NCBI GenBank assembly: GCA_020848545.1
Contig: JADLHZ010000020.1
Span: 46,032-110,031, forward strand
Direction of reading: 5' to 3'
DNA: 64,000 bases
Origin: Deltaproteobacteria bacterium
GTDB lineage: Bacteria; Myxococcota; JADLHZ01
Shown here: piece by piece, positions 33,855-43,218 of the stretch
How positions within the stretch are numbered: the first letter of the stretch is position 1
Layout: every line of letters starts with the position of its first letter
Position numbers and translations under genes: made by a program
Notes under the pieces: model-generated
Told to the model about the DNA's origin: nothing
The model's input: only the letters and a program-made list of their open reading frames with translations
Databases searched by the model: none

Positions 33855-34949
33855 TTACTCTTCTCGGAAGTAAACCATTTGGTTCGTCGCCAAGTTGAAG
33901 GTGGCGAGGATGCGCTTCTCGACCGCGTTCATCTGCCCGGTCGCGAGCACGGTGTACCAATCGAGCGAGGCGTTGTCGTCGACGAAGTCTTTGAGCTTCT
34001 GCTCGTCGAGGTTCACGCCGACTTGCGCCCCGAGCGTCTTCAGCGTCGCCGCGTTCAAGATGCCTTGGCCGAGCGGCAACGCGCGCAGCTCGACGATCAT
34101 GGTCAACAGAAGCTCCATGCCCGGGCCGTACAACGCGAGGTCGTTCGGGTTGACGGCGGCCTGACGGATCACGGCGGCGACCGTTGGCAGCTCGGCGGTC
34201 GCGAGGGTGATGCCGCCGACCGGATAGACCGTGAAGCCTTGCTCGAGCTCGCCGAAGAGATCGTCGTCGATGCCGTAGATCATCTGCATCTCGGCGAGTG
34301 AGTCGAAGGGCGCGTTCTTCACCTTGTAGCGATCGCGCATGCGCGCGTAGTTGTCGTCTTCGTCGCCGACGCTCGAGCCTTCGCGCACGTTGTCGAGATC
34401 GACGTAGTCGGTGATGAAGCCGGCGAGCTCGTCGCGGCTCACGCGCTCGCCGTTGCCGTGCTCGTCCTCCCAGTAGCGATCGAAGCGCGGATCGAGCAGG
34501 CGTCCGAGCAGCAGGTTACGCACGCGGAACTTGTCGCTGATGCTGCCGAGCCGATTGAGGTCGATCTTGCCCTTCTCCGGCATCGCTTTGGCGACACACT
34601 CGCCTGGGAGCGGCAGCGGCGTGTCGTCGTTCAGCGTGATCAGCGCGGTGAGCATGCCGCACTCGGCTGGGAGCATGCTCGCGAGGTTCGGCAGCGGCAC
34701 GTTCGGGAGGAACTGCTTCAGGGTCGCTTGGGCCTGGCGCAGTGCGCGCAGGATGCCGAGCTCGATCTCGAGCGCGTTCTTCGCGTTGTAATAAGCGATG
34801 AGCTCGTCGCGGCCGTTCTCGGCGAGCTGCGCGTCGACGCGGGCGTTGTACTGCATGTCGGTCGCGACGATCGTCAGGATGGTGACGGCCGTCAGCACCG
34901 TCAAAATGGCGATGCCGCGTTGGCGGTCCCTGGGACCTAATTCAAGCAT
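33855..34949 (-). CDS. gspK: Type II secretion minor pseudopilin GspK
   Basis: 364 residues. The prepilin-type helix is RGIAILTVLTAVTILTIVAT and follows the charged leader LELGPRDRQ; position +5 is not the usual Glu, a known GspK trait. A large domain with the GspK-type segment KGKIDLNRL and a region of acidic residues follows. GspK caps the pseudopilus tip with GspI and GspJ. ATG 34949 overlaps the end of gspJ. Confidence 0.9.
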   Translation of the reverse strand: MLELGPRDRQRGIAILTVLTAVTILTIVATDMQYNARVDAQLAENGRDELIAYYNAKNALEIELGILRALRQAQATLKQFLPNVPLPNLASMLPAECGMLTALITLNDDTPLPLPGECVAKAMPEKGKIDLNRLGSISDKFRVRNLLLGRLLDPRFDRYWEDEHGNGERVSRDELAGFITDYVDLDNVREGSSVGDEDDNYARMRDRYKVKNAPFDSLAEMQMIYGIDDDLFGELEQGFTVYPVGGITLATAELPTVAAVIRQAAVNPNDLALYGPGMELLLTMIVELRALPLGQGILNAATLKTLGAQVGVNLDEQKLKDFVDDNASLDWYTVLATGQMNAVEKRILATFNLATNQMVYFREE

Positions 34950-35626
34950 ACGTTCGCTCCGAAGCTGAGTGCATCTTGCAACATGATCCGCGACTGCGTC
35001 ATGAACGTCTGCGCCTTCTTGCCGTCCGGCATCGGCAGCGTCAGCTCGATCTTCACGAAGAGCGGCAGCTTGAACTTCTTCTCGGAGCGGGTGGTGTCCC
35101 ACTCGTCCTCCCAGCGATCCGAGTCGGCGTTGTAGAAGCTGAGCTCCAAGCCCTCGATGTCGTGCGCGAGCACATACTCCGGGCCGGTCTTGCCGGGATC
35201 GTCGGTGATGCGGCGCGACTCACGGCGAAAGAGCGCCTTCTTCTGAGTGTCGAGCGGATCGTTGTCGATGTAGTAGGCGATCTCCGACTGATCGCTCTCG
35301 TGGCTGTCCTTCTTCCAGCGGTAGTGCGCGAACGAGGTGAAGAGCAGCGGCTCGCGCGTGCCGCTGCGGCCCTTGAACAAGGTCTGCGTGCGCCGCTCGA
35401 CGCAGTTGTAGTGCTTCGAGAGGTACGCCATCGAGATCTCGCGGCTCATGCGCAAGAGGGCGATGCGCGCCGTGTTCTGTCGCTCGCTGTAGACGTCGAG
35501 CATCGCCTTGGCTTCGAGCTGGCGCACGAGCGAGCCGCCGAGGATCGCCGAGATGAACGCGACGATCGCGACGGCGATCATGACTTCCATCAGACTGAAC
35601 CCGCGCTTCGTCATCCGTCTCGTCAT
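34937..35626 (-). CDS. gspJ: Type II secretion minor pseudopilin GspJ
   Basis: 229 residues. The prepilin site is KRG followed by FSLMEVMIAVAIVAFISAI with Glu at +5. The globular domain matches GspJ size, with a short Cys-containing segment (HYNCVERR). Together with GspI and GspK it initiates pseudopilus assembly. The ATG at 35626 overlaps the gspI stop (ATGA). Confidence 0.9.
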   Translation of the reverse strand: MTRRMTKRGFSLMEVMIAVAIVAFISAILGGSLVRQLEAKAMLDVYSERQNTARIALLRMSREISMAYLSKHYNCVERRTQTLFKGRSGTREPLLFTSFAHYRWKKDSHESDQSEIAYYIDNDPLDTQKKALFRRESRRITDDPGKTGPEYVLAHDIEGLELSFYNADSDRWEDEWDTTRSEKKFKLPLFVKIELTLPMPDGKKAQTFMTQSRIMLQDALSFGANVCLN

Positions 35627-36396
35627 CTGGGCACCAGCGGCAACGGCGGCGGCGCCTTGATGCCCGTGAGCCCCGGGATACCAGACGTGCCTTGCGCGCC
35701 CGTCGCCCCCGACGGCGCCTGCACGGATTGCTTCAGCGCCTTCGACGTGACGATCGCCGTCACCGCAAACGAGCCGCGGTACTTCTTCCCCTCCGGCCAC
35801 GACACGTCGAGGATCACCAGGCGCATGTTCTGGCCGATGCCTTGCGCGACCGGCGTGATGAGCGGCGCCATGAGCTGCGTCAGGTCGCCCATGCCGCCGC
35901 CGAGCAAGCCTGCCGCCGCGCCCCCCGGTCCGCCGGGCGCGCCGCCTGCTGCCGAGCCTCCGCCCATCGCTTCGGTGAGCGAGCCCGCCATCTCCATGAT
36001 GCGATCGGTCTGCACCTTGATCACCTTCACTTGCGCGCGCCACTTGATCTCGGGGTGCTTCTGCTCGCTGAAGTCGCCGTCGCGATCCTCGTCGTCGATG
36101 CTGAAGCCTTCCTTGTTCAGCTCGCGCTCGAGATCGAGCATCTTGGCCCGCGCGAGCAGCGTCGCGTGCGTCATGCCTTCGATGCGTTCGACCGACGCGA
36201 TCGCGTTGACGTTGCCGCTCATGATGACGCCGAGCGAGAGCGCGAGGATCGCGAGCGCGACCATGACCTCGAGCAACGAAAAACCAGCCGGGACCAGGGA
36301 CCCTTTTTCGAGGATTCCATTCTTGGCGTCAGCGCGGTCCCGCAACAGCCCGGGAACCACCTCTTGGCGCGTGAAAGACGGTCCCAGGTCCCTCAC
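35623..36396 (-). CDS. gspI: Type II secretion minor pseudopilin GspI with collagen-like tail
   Basis: 257 residues from GTG 36396 (GTGA overlap with gspH). The prepilin motif is PAG followed by FSLLEVMVALAILALSLGV, after an unusually long leader of 38 residues. The globular part holds a Gly/Ala-rich insertion (GGGSAAGGAPGGPGG) and the C-terminus has five G-X-Y triplets (GATGAQGTSGIPGLTG) then a proline tail; both are unusual for GspI, normally about 125 residues. Confidence 0.85.
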   Translation of the reverse strand: MRDLGPSFTRQEVVPGLLRDRADAKNGILEKGSLVPAGFSLLEVMVALAILALSLGVIMSGNVNAIASVERIEGMTHATLLARAKMLDLERELNKEGFSIDDEDRDGDFSEQKHPEIKWRAQVKVIKVQTDRIMEMAGSLTEAMGGGSAAGGAPGGPGGAAAGLLGGGMGDLTQLMAPLITPVAQGIGQNMRLVILDVSWPEGKKYRGSFAVTAIVTSKALKQSVQAPSGATGAQGTSGIPGLTGIKAPPPLPLVPR

Positions 36397-37070
36397 TTCG
36401 CCTCCTTGTATTCGATCTTCTTGTCTTGAATCCGCGTCCGACCGGTCAGCGGCTCGATCTCGACGCCGTACACGCGCTCGCTCTCGTCCATGAACGTGAT
36501 CACCGCGTGCTCGCAGTAGCCCATCGGGAAGAAGTGCAAGGTCGCTTTGCCCTCGGTCTGCGCGTCGCGCATGTGCTCGGCCATCACCTCGGCGATCTTC
36601 ACGCCGCTCGGCAGCTCGAAGGGCACGGTGCCCGGCGCCTTCGTCCAGTGCGCGGTCTTCTTCACGCTGACCGTGTTGCCCACCTCGCGCCGCGCCATCG
36701 CGATCAGCTTCTCCTGATCGGTGAGGTTCGGCTTGTCCTCGTCGTCCTTTTCATCGCGGCCGTTCGCGTTCGGATCGGCGAGCAGCACCCGCGAGTCGGC
36801 GACCTCCGGCGTGATCGTGTTCAGCTTGAAGTCGAAGACCAAGCGGCAAGGCTTTCCGGACAGCGCGGCGAGATCGTAAGTCGCCTTCACCATGCCCGTC
36901 GTCTTCGACGCCGCCGCCCGCAGATCCGCGCGCGTGACGTTGTCGATGACCGGGACCGAGACGCCGACGAGCAGCGCCACGACGGCGAGCGTGATCGCGA
37001 TCTCGATGAGGGTGAAGCCCCGGGCGACTCGGTCGCCCAGATGGGGCATTAGCCGGCCGACGCGATACAA
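36393..37070 (-). CDS. gspH: Type II secretion minor pseudopilin GspH
   Basis: 225 residues from the TTG at 37070, which is preceded at 7 bases by a strong AAGGAG (37078-37083). The prepilin site is ARG followed by FTLIEIAITLAVVALLVG, then a GspH-type globular domain. An ATG at 37049 is also in frame but has no good ribosome-binding site. The ribosome-binding site and TTG lie in the loop of the long stem-loop at 37046-37104, so translation may be tuned by RNA folding. Confidence 0.88.
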   Translation of the reverse strand: MYRVGRLMPHLGDRVARGFTLIEIAITLAVVALLVGVSVPVIDNVTRADLRAAASKTTGMVKATYDLAALSGKPCRLVFDFKLNTITPEVADSRVLLADPNANGRDEKDDEDKPNLTDQEKLIAMARREVGNTVSVKKTAHWTKAPGTVPFELPSGVKIAEVMAEHMRDAQTEGKATLHFFPMGYCEHAVITFMDESERVYGVEIEPLTGRTRIQDKKIEYKEAK

Positions 37071-37104
37071 TGCAGTTCTCCTTATCGCGGCGGCCGGCTA
37101 ATGC
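37046..37104 (-). promoter_or_regulatory. Intercistronic stem-loop between gspG and gspH
   Basis: Perfect 13-bp arms (37046-37058 and 37092-37104, GCATTAGCCGGCC and its complement) are extended inward by a second 7-bp helix (CGCGATA 37061-37067 with TATCGCG 37083-37089). The loop carries the AAGGAG and TTG start of gspH; the outer stem includes the gspG stop codon. There is no T tract. It probably protects the gspG message and limits gspH translation. Confidence 0.75.
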
Positions 37105-37541
37105 GCGCTCTTCCAATTCCCGATGTCGTCCGACCCACCCTCGACGCCGTCGGCGCCGTAGCTGATGATGTCGAAGCTGTCCGGGTTGTGCGTGCCGGGT
37201 TGGATGTAGACGTACGACTTGTCCCACGGGTCGTTCGGGATTTCCTTCAAGAACGGCTTGTCGCCAGGGCCCGAGCCGCCTTGCAGCGCCGCCAGGCCTT
37301 CGCCGGACGACGGGTAGCGGTGCTTCGACAGCTTGTAGAGCTCGAGCGCTTCCTCGAACTGCTTGATCTGTGTCTTGGCCGCGCTCATCTTCGCCTTGTC
37401 GAGCTGGCCGAGCACGTTGACGCCGACGACGCCGACGACGAGCGAGATGATGACGAGCACCACCATGATCTCGATGAGGTTCATACCTCTCTGCGCTGCG
37501 CGGCTGGCTTGGGTGAACATCGAAACGAAACTCTTCTTCAT
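37098..37541 (-). CDS. gspG: Type II secretion major pseudopilin GspG
   Basis: 147 residues. The leader ends QRG and is followed by MNLIEIMVVLVIISLVVGVV (Glu at +5), then the GspG core with YPSSGEGLAAL, PNDPWDKSYVY and the Asp-rich calcium loop GADGVEGGSDDIGNW. It is the main subunit of the type II pseudopilus. Met rather than Phe at +1 is unusual. ATG 37541 is preceded by GAGAGGAAAG. Confidence 0.95.
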   Translation of the reverse strand: MKKSFVSMFTQASRAAQRGMNLIEIMVVLVIISLVVGVVGVNVLGQLDKAKMSAAKTQIKQFEEALELYKLSKHRYPSSGEGLAALQGGSGPGDKPFLKEIPNDPWDKSYVYIQPGTHNPDSFDIISYGADGVEGGSDDIGNWKSAH

Positions 37542-37552
37542 GGTCTTTCCTC

Positions 37553-38788
37553 TCACTTGGCAAAGCTCCCCATCTGCAGCATCGGCAGAAGGATCGCGAA
37601 CACGATGAACGCGACGGCAGCGCCCATCGCGATGATCAAGATCGGCTCGAGCAGCGAGGTCACCATCATGACCCGCGACTCGACCTGGCTGTCGTAAGCG
37701 TCGGCGATCTTGCCGAGCATCTCTTCGAGCTGGCCGGACTTCTCGCCGACCGCGATCATGTGCGTGACGATCGGCGGAAATTGGCCGGAGCGCTTCAGCG
37801 GCGCCGCGATCGACTCGCCTTCCTGAATCGATCCGCGCGCCTGCTCGATCGCCTCGGTCAGGATCACGTTGTTGACGATGTTCTTGACGATCTCGAACGC
37901 GACGAGCAGCGGCACGCCCGAGCCGAGCAGCGTGCTCAGCGTGCGGGTGAAGCGCGCGACGGCGAGCATGCGCATGACCTCGCCGAAGAAGGGCATCTTG
38001 AGCTTGAACTGATCGATCTTCTTGCGCCCGTCCACGGTCTTGCGAAAGCGCGTGAACCAAAACGCGGCGCCGATCATCAGCAGCACGACGACCCACCAAA
38101 AGTTGCGGAAGCCGTCCGACGCCAAGATCAGGATCTCGGTGGGCAAGGGCAGGGCGGCCTTCTGGTTCTCGAAGATCTTCACGATCTTCGGCACGACGAA
38201 GGTCATCATGATGCCGACGACGACGACCGCCATCATCACCATGATCGCCGGATAGAACATGGCGCCGACGATCTTCTGGGTGAGCTTCGCCTGGTTCTCG
38301 GTGAAGTCGGCGAGGCGAATCAGCACGACGTCGAGCGCGCCCGATGACTCGCCGGCGCGGATCATGTTGACGAACAGGCCGCTGAAGACCTTGGGATGAT
38401 CGGCCATCGCGTCGGCGAGCGACGCGCCTTCGTTCACCCGCTGCTTGATCTGGCCGTACACCGAGCGCAGGCGCGGGTGCTCGATCTGATCCACCAAAGC
38501 GGTCAACGCGTCGACCAGCGGTATCGCAGCGCCGATCAACGTCGCGAGCTGGCGCGTGCTGACGGCGAGCTCCTGGGCGCTCACCCGCTCCATGCTCGCC
38601 TTCAACGAGAACGCGCCGGCCTTCTCGACCGCCTGCGCCTTCTTGTCGCCGAGGCTCTCCTCGATCGTCGCGACCATGATGCCGTCTTTGCGCAGGACCG
38701 CGCGCAGAGACTTCGGGCTCTCGGCGTCCTTCAGGCCGCTGACGTTCTTGCCGCGGGCGTCGAAGCCCTTGTACGCGTACAAGGCCAT
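37553..38788 (-). CDS. gspF: Type II secretion inner-membrane protein GspF
   Basis: 411 residues with the usual start ALYAYKGFDARGKNVSG, two T2SSF domains (STRQLATLIGAAIPLVDALT and TRTLSTLLGSGVPLLVAFE) and three membrane helices, including the segment near the C-terminus AMGAAVAFIVFAILLPMLQM. It is the platform protein that works with the GspE ATPase. Its ATG overlaps the gspE stop (TGATG). Confidence 0.95.
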   Translation of the reverse strand: MALYAYKGFDARGKNVSGLKDAESPKSLRAVLRKDGIMVATIEESLGDKKAQAVEKAGAFSLKASMERVSAQELAVSTRQLATLIGAAIPLVDALTALVDQIEHPRLRSVYGQIKQRVNEGASLADAMADHPKVFSGLFVNMIRAGESSGALDVVLIRLADFTENQAKLTQKIVGAMFYPAIMVMMAVVVVGIMMTFVVPKIVKIFENQKAALPLPTEILILASDGFRNFWWVVVLLMIGAAFWFTRFRKTVDGRKKIDQFKLKMPFFGEVMRMLAVARFTRTLSTLLGSGVPLLVAFEIVKNIVNNVILTEAIEQARGSIQEGESIAAPLKRSGQFPPIVTHMIAVGEKSGQLEEMLGKIADAYDSQVESRVMMVTSLLEPILIIAMGAAVAFIVFAILLPMLQMGSFAK

Positions 38789-40491
38789 CAGTTGTCTTCC
38801 TGCGTGACGCTCAGGACTTCTTCGATCGTCGTGAGGCCGGCGAGCACCTTCTTGGCGCCGTCTTCGCGCAGCGTGCGCATGCCGTGCTTGACCGCCGACT
38901 TCTTGATCGAGCCGGCGTCCACCTTCTGCAGGATGCGCTCTCTGATCTCATCGTCGATCGGCATCAGCTCATAGATGCCGCTGCGGCCGCGGTAGCCGGT
39001 GAACACACACTTCTGGCAGCCCTTGCCGCGGAAGATCGTCGGCACCGAGTTGAGCTTCGACACCTCGACGCCGATCTCGCGCAGCGCCTCTTCGCTCGGC
39101 TGGTAGGCCTCCTTGCAATCAGGGCAAACGGTGCGGATCAGGCGCTGCGCCAACACGCCGATCAACGAGCTCGCGACCAAGAAGGGCTCGATGCCCATGT
39201 CGGCCAAGCGCGTGATCGCGCCGGACGCGTCGTTCGTGTGGACCGTCGACAGCACCAAGTGACCGGTCAACGACGCTTGGATCGCGATCTCGGCGGTGTC
39301 GCGATCGCGGATTTCGCCGACCATGATGACGTCCGGATCGTGACGCAAGAACGAGCGCAGGCCGTTGGCGAAGGTGAGGTCGATCTTCGCGTTCACCTGC
39401 ACCTGCGAGATGCCTTGCAGCTGATACTCGACCGGATCTTCGACAGTCAGGATGTTGAGCTCGGGCGAGTTGATGCGGTTCAAGCACGCGTACAACGTCG
39501 TCGTCTTGCCGGAGCCGGTCGGGCCGGTGACCAAGATGATGCCGTACGACTTGTGAACGAGGCTCTCCATCTGCTTGTAGATGTCGGGCGCGAAGCCGAG
39601 GTCGGTGAGGTCGAGCAAGATCGACGAGCGATCCAAGAGACGCATCGTGATGCGCTCGCCGAACACCGTCGGCGCCGTGGCGACGCGAATGTCGATGTCG
39701 CGGCCAGCGAGCTTGATGCGGATGCGGCCGTCTTGCGGCAAGCGCTTCTCGGCGATGTTCAAGCCGGCCATGATCTTCAGGCGGCTGGTGATGGACGCCT
39801 GGAGCTTCTTCGGCGGCTTGATCTTCTCGTAAAGCACGCCGTCGATGCGGAAGCGCACGCTCATGTCGCGTTCGAAGGGCTCGACGTGGATGTCGCTCGC
39901 GTGCTCTTTGGTCGCTTGCGACAAGATCGAGTTCACCAAGCGAATGATCGGCGCCTCGTCCTCGGAGTCGATGATGTCGATGATGTCTTCGATGTCGCTC
40001 TCGATCGCCGAGAGGTCTTCGTTCTTCAGGTCCTCCATCGCCGCTTCGGCGTGGGCGGTGCCGCGATCGTACACCTTGTTGATCGCGTCGATCACGCGGT
40101 TCGGCGCGGCGACGGTGTAGATCAGCGTGTCGTTCATCAGCACGCTCATCTCGTCGAGCGTGGGCGTGTCGAAGGGATCGGCGATGTAGACCTCGATGCC
40201 CTCGGGCGTGCGCCGGCGCGGCAGGACGAGGCGCTGCTTGGCGAAGTTGATCGGCAGCGTGCGGATGAGATCGTCCGGGATCTCGCGGTCGTCGATCGCC
40301 GCCGCGTAGCCCATGCCGAGATCTTCGGCGAGCGCCTTGGCGATCGCTTCTTCGGTCGTCAGCTTCTTCGCCGTCAGCAATTCGCCGAGGCGACCGCCGC
40401 GCATCTTGAGCTCGATGATCGCCTCTTGCACGACGCTCTCGGGCACGAGGCCGCGTTGAATGATCACGTCGCCGATGGGATCTCCGGTCAC
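38788..40491 (-). CDS. gspE: Type II secretion ATPase GspE
   Basis: 567 residues from GTG 40491 (GAGG five bases upstream). An N-terminal GspE/XpsE domain is followed by the ATPase core: Walker A GPTGSGKTT, Asp box VEDPVEYQ, Walker B IMVGEIRDRDTAEIA, His box GHLVLSTVHTNDA, and the four-Cys zinc module CPDC...CQKC. It powers pseudopilus assembly from the cytoplasm. The open frame continues upstream into gspD and is not used. Confidence 0.96.
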   Translation of the reverse strand: MTGDPIGDVIIQRGLVPESVVQEAIIELKMRGGRLGELLTAKKLTTEEAIAKALAEDLGMGYAAAIDDREIPDDLIRTLPINFAKQRLVLPRRRTPEGIEVYIADPFDTPTLDEMSVLMNDTLIYTVAAPNRVIDAINKVYDRGTAHAEAAMEDLKNEDLSAIESDIEDIIDIIDSEDEAPIIRLVNSILSQATKEHASDIHVEPFERDMSVRFRIDGVLYEKIKPPKKLQASITSRLKIMAGLNIAEKRLPQDGRIRIKLAGRDIDIRVATAPTVFGERITMRLLDRSSILLDLTDLGFAPDIYKQMESLVHKSYGIILVTGPTGSGKTTTLYACLNRINSPELNILTVEDPVEYQLQGISQVQVNAKIDLTFANGLRSFLRHDPDVIMVGEIRDRDTAEIAIQASLTGHLVLSTVHTNDASGAITRLADMGIEPFLVASSLIGVLAQRLIRTVCPDCKEAYQPSEEALREIGVEVSKLNSVPTIFRGKGCQKCVFTGYRGRSGIYELMPIDDEIRERILQKVDAGSIKKSAVKHGMRTLREDGAKKVLAGLTTIEEVLSVTQEDN

Positions 40492-40498
40492 AACAACC

Positions 40499-43201
40499 TC
40501 ACTGCGGTTGAACGTCGAGCTTCTCTTTGCGATCGCCGGTGGGGGCCAGAGGCCCTGCGGGCATCTCGACACCCGCATCGACGGGCCGCACACCCGGGCT
40601 CGCCGGTGCGACAGTCGATCCCGTCGTACCGCTGGCGCCCTCTGTTCCGCTCGAACCGGTGGCGCCCGTCGGGCCGCTCGCCGGATCCATGTCGACGCCG
40701 TGAGGCGCCACGATGACGTCGCCCGAGTCGCCTTTGCCACCGTTTTGAATCTCGTTCATCTCCTTCTTCACCTGCTTGGCCATCAGCGCGAAGGGTCCGT
40801 TCTTCTTGTTGAAGTCGATGTACGCGCGGTAGTCCTTCGAGTCGGCGTAGACGAGCTCTTGGTACGCCTTGTACTCGGCGTACTTGCGCTCATAAATGCG
40901 CTGGAAGTCCGTGCGCGTGCGGACGATGTACGGCGTGATGACGACGAGCAGGTTCGACTTCTTGCGTGTCGTCGACTTCGTCTTGAACAGCCAGCCGATG
41001 ATCGGGATGTCGCTCAAGATCGGATAGCCGCTGACCGACTCGGTCACGTTGTCCTTGATCAAACCGCCGAGCACGACCGTCTGCTGATCTTCGAGCACGA
41101 CCTTCGACTTCACCGAGCGCTTCGAGGTCACTGGGAAGTCGACGCCGCCGATGTTTCTGTGATCGACGATGTCCTCGAGCTTCTGATCGATCTCGAGCAG
41201 CACGCGGTCCGAGTCGTTGATGTGCGGCGTCAGCGTGATGTCGAGCGAGACGTCGATGCGCTCGATCTGCGACTGGCCGATGCCGAGCGCGCCGCCGAGG
41301 CCGCCGAGGCCCGCGAGCGCGTTGGTGGCGCCGCCGGTGGCGCCGCCGAGCAAGCCGCCGAGCGCGCCGAGCCCGCCGCCGCCGCCGCCGAGCGACGCGC
41401 CGGCGCCCAAGCCCTTGGCGAACGGCTCCTTCGAGCCGACTTCGATCTTCGCTTCTTCGTTGTCGGTCGCGAGCAGGTACGGCGTCGAGATGACGTTCGC
41501 GTTCGACGACGTCTGCAGCGCGCGCAAGATCACCGCGAACGAGGGCACCGTGATCTTCGTGGTGGCGCCGCCGGCGACGAGCGGCGGAATCTCCACCGGG
41601 ATGCCCGGGCCGGAGATGCCGGCGAGGGCGCCGCCGAACGCGTTCAACATCGTCAACGGCGAGAGCGCTTGCGAGAGCAGACCGCTGCCGCCGTACTGCG
41701 GGCCGTTGACGACGCCGGGCAGGCTCTTCGTCAGATCGCTGCCGGCCGGGGGACTAATCTGCGGCAGCGGCGCGTACCACTGCAGGCCGGCGCTCTGATC
41801 GTTGCTGATCGTCACTTCCATGATCGCGCACTCGATGAAGACTTGCCGGCGCGGGATGTCGAGCTGATCGACCATGCGCTTCACCGAACGAAAGTCGGCC
41901 GGCGACGCGATGACGAGCAGCGAGTTCGTCGCCTTGTCGGCCGTGATCTTCACGTCGCCTTCGAACAAGCTCGCCGAGCCGCCGCCGGCGGGCGCCGCAG
42001 GCGTGCCACCCGGGGGCGATGGGCCGGTCGCGCGCTTCTTCGGCTGACCGCTCGCGAGCGACGAGAGCGTGCCGGCGAGATCCTCGGCGTTGGCGTTCTG
42101 CAGCGAGATGACCCGCACTTGCCCGGTGTCTTCGCCGACCGGCACGTCGAGCTTCATGATGAGCTCTTCGAGCTGGCGATAGGCGAAGTCATTGGCGACG
42201 ATGATCAGCTGGTTCGTGCGGTCGTCCGGGATGAGCTTGCTGATCGACAGCGTGTCGTCGACATTCTGCCCCGGCACACCACTTGGTTGCGGCACCGGCA
42301 TGGCGCCGGGGGTCTTCGGGCCCTTCTTCACGTCGAAGAGCTCGCCGAGCTTGGTCGCCATCTCGCTCGCGGTCGCGTACTTGATCGCCTTCAAGTGGAT
42401 CTGATCGTTCGTCCCCTCGGTGTCGAGGTTCTTCAGGATCTGCTCCATGCGCACGAGGTTCGAGCCCCACTCGCTGACGATGATCGCGTTCGTCGGCGGG
42501 TAGACGGCGAGCTGCGCGACCTTCGACTTGAAGTTGTTCAAGATGTTCGAGATCGTCGTCGCGTCCGAGTGCTGCAGGTGGATGATCTTGGTGACGATGT
42601 TGTCGTTCGGCGGCACTTCGTCTTTGTCGTTCGTGTAGGTCGGGATCGGCGACTTGGCGGCGTCGGCGCTCGGCACGAGCTTGTAGAACTTGCCGACCTT
42701 GACGATCGTGATGTCGTTGACTTCGAGCGCGGAGAGAAACGCGCGGTACGCTTCGTCGGCGGTCACGTCCTGCGGGCTGATGATGGTGACCGCGTTGCCT
42801 TTGATCTTCTCGGGGATGATGAAATTGCGCTGGGTGATCTCGCTGATCAGCTTGACGATCTCCGAGATCTGCACCTTGTTGAAGTCGAACTTCCAACGCC
42901 CCTTCGCTTGCGCGGCCTTGGCGTCGATCTTCGGAACGTCGTTGCCCGCGGGGTTGCCCGCGACGTTGCCCGGCGGGGTGTTTCCCGGGAGCTGCGGCGT
43001 CGTCGTCGGTGGCGGCTGCGAGGGGCTCGGCGGCTGTCCACCGGTCGAGCCTGGGATGATCGATCCTGGCGGCGGCGCGGCGCCCGGCTTCAGTGGCTTG
43101 AACTGCGGCATGATCGGGATCGGCGGCTTCGGCGCGGCGAAAGCGCTGAGCGAAGTGCTCGTGAAGCAGAACAGGACGACAGCAGTCAGAGGCTTGTGCA
43201 C
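40499..43201 (-). CDS. gspD: Type II secretion outer-membrane secretin GspD
   Basis: 900 residues from GTG 43201. A signal peptide (LTAVVLFCFTSTSLSAFA) and a Pro-rich linker precede the N0 domain, three N1-N3 repeats and the secretin core (VPSFAVILRALQTSSNANV, VGSKEPF, DVSLDITLTPHIN, QQTVVLGGLI). A Gly-rich insertion lies in the secretin domain, and the C-terminus has seven collagen-like G-X-Y triplets (within GPTGATGSSGTEGASG) not typical of GspD. It forms the export channel. Confidence 0.95.
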   Translation of the reverse strand: MHKPLTAVVLFCFTSTSLSAFAAPKPPIPIMPQFKPLKPGAAPPPGSIIPGSTGGQPPSPSQPPPTTTPQLPGNTPPGNVAGNPAGNDVPKIDAKAAQAKGRWKFDFNKVQISEIVKLISEITQRNFIIPEKIKGNAVTIISPQDVTADEAYRAFLSALEVNDITIVKVGKFYKLVPSADAAKSPIPTYTNDKDEVPPNDNIVTKIIHLQHSDATTISNILNNFKSKVAQLAVYPPTNAIIVSEWGSNLVRMEQILKNLDTEGTNDQIHLKAIKYATASEMATKLGELFDVKKGPKTPGAMPVPQPSGVPGQNVDDTLSISKLIPDDRTNQLIIVANDFAYRQLEELIMKLDVPVGEDTGQVRVISLQNANAEDLAGTLSSLASGQPKKRATGPSPPGGTPAAPAGGGSASLFEGDVKITADKATNSLLVIASPADFRSVKRMVDQLDIPRRQVFIECAIMEVTISNDQSAGLQWYAPLPQISPPAGSDLTKSLPGVVNGPQYGGSGLLSQALSPLTMLNAFGGALAGISGPGIPVEIPPLVAGGATTKITVPSFAVILRALQTSSNANVISTPYLLATDNEEAKIEVGSKEPFAKGLGAGASLGGGGGGLGALGGLLGGATGGATNALAGLGGLGGALGIGQSQIERIDVSLDITLTPHINDSDRVLLEIDQKLEDIVDHRNIGGVDFPVTSKRSVKSKVVLEDQQTVVLGGLIKDNVTESVSGYPILSDIPIIGWLFKTKSTTRKKSNLLVVITPYIVRTRTDFQRIYERKYAEYKAYQELVYADSKDYRAYIDFNKKNGPFALMAKQVKKEMNEIQNGGKGDSGDVIVAPHGVDMDPASGPTGATGSSGTEGASGTTGSTVAPASPGVRPVDAGVEMPAGPLAPTGDRKEKLDVQPQ

Positions 43202-43218
43202 GTCTCTTCTCTTCTTCT

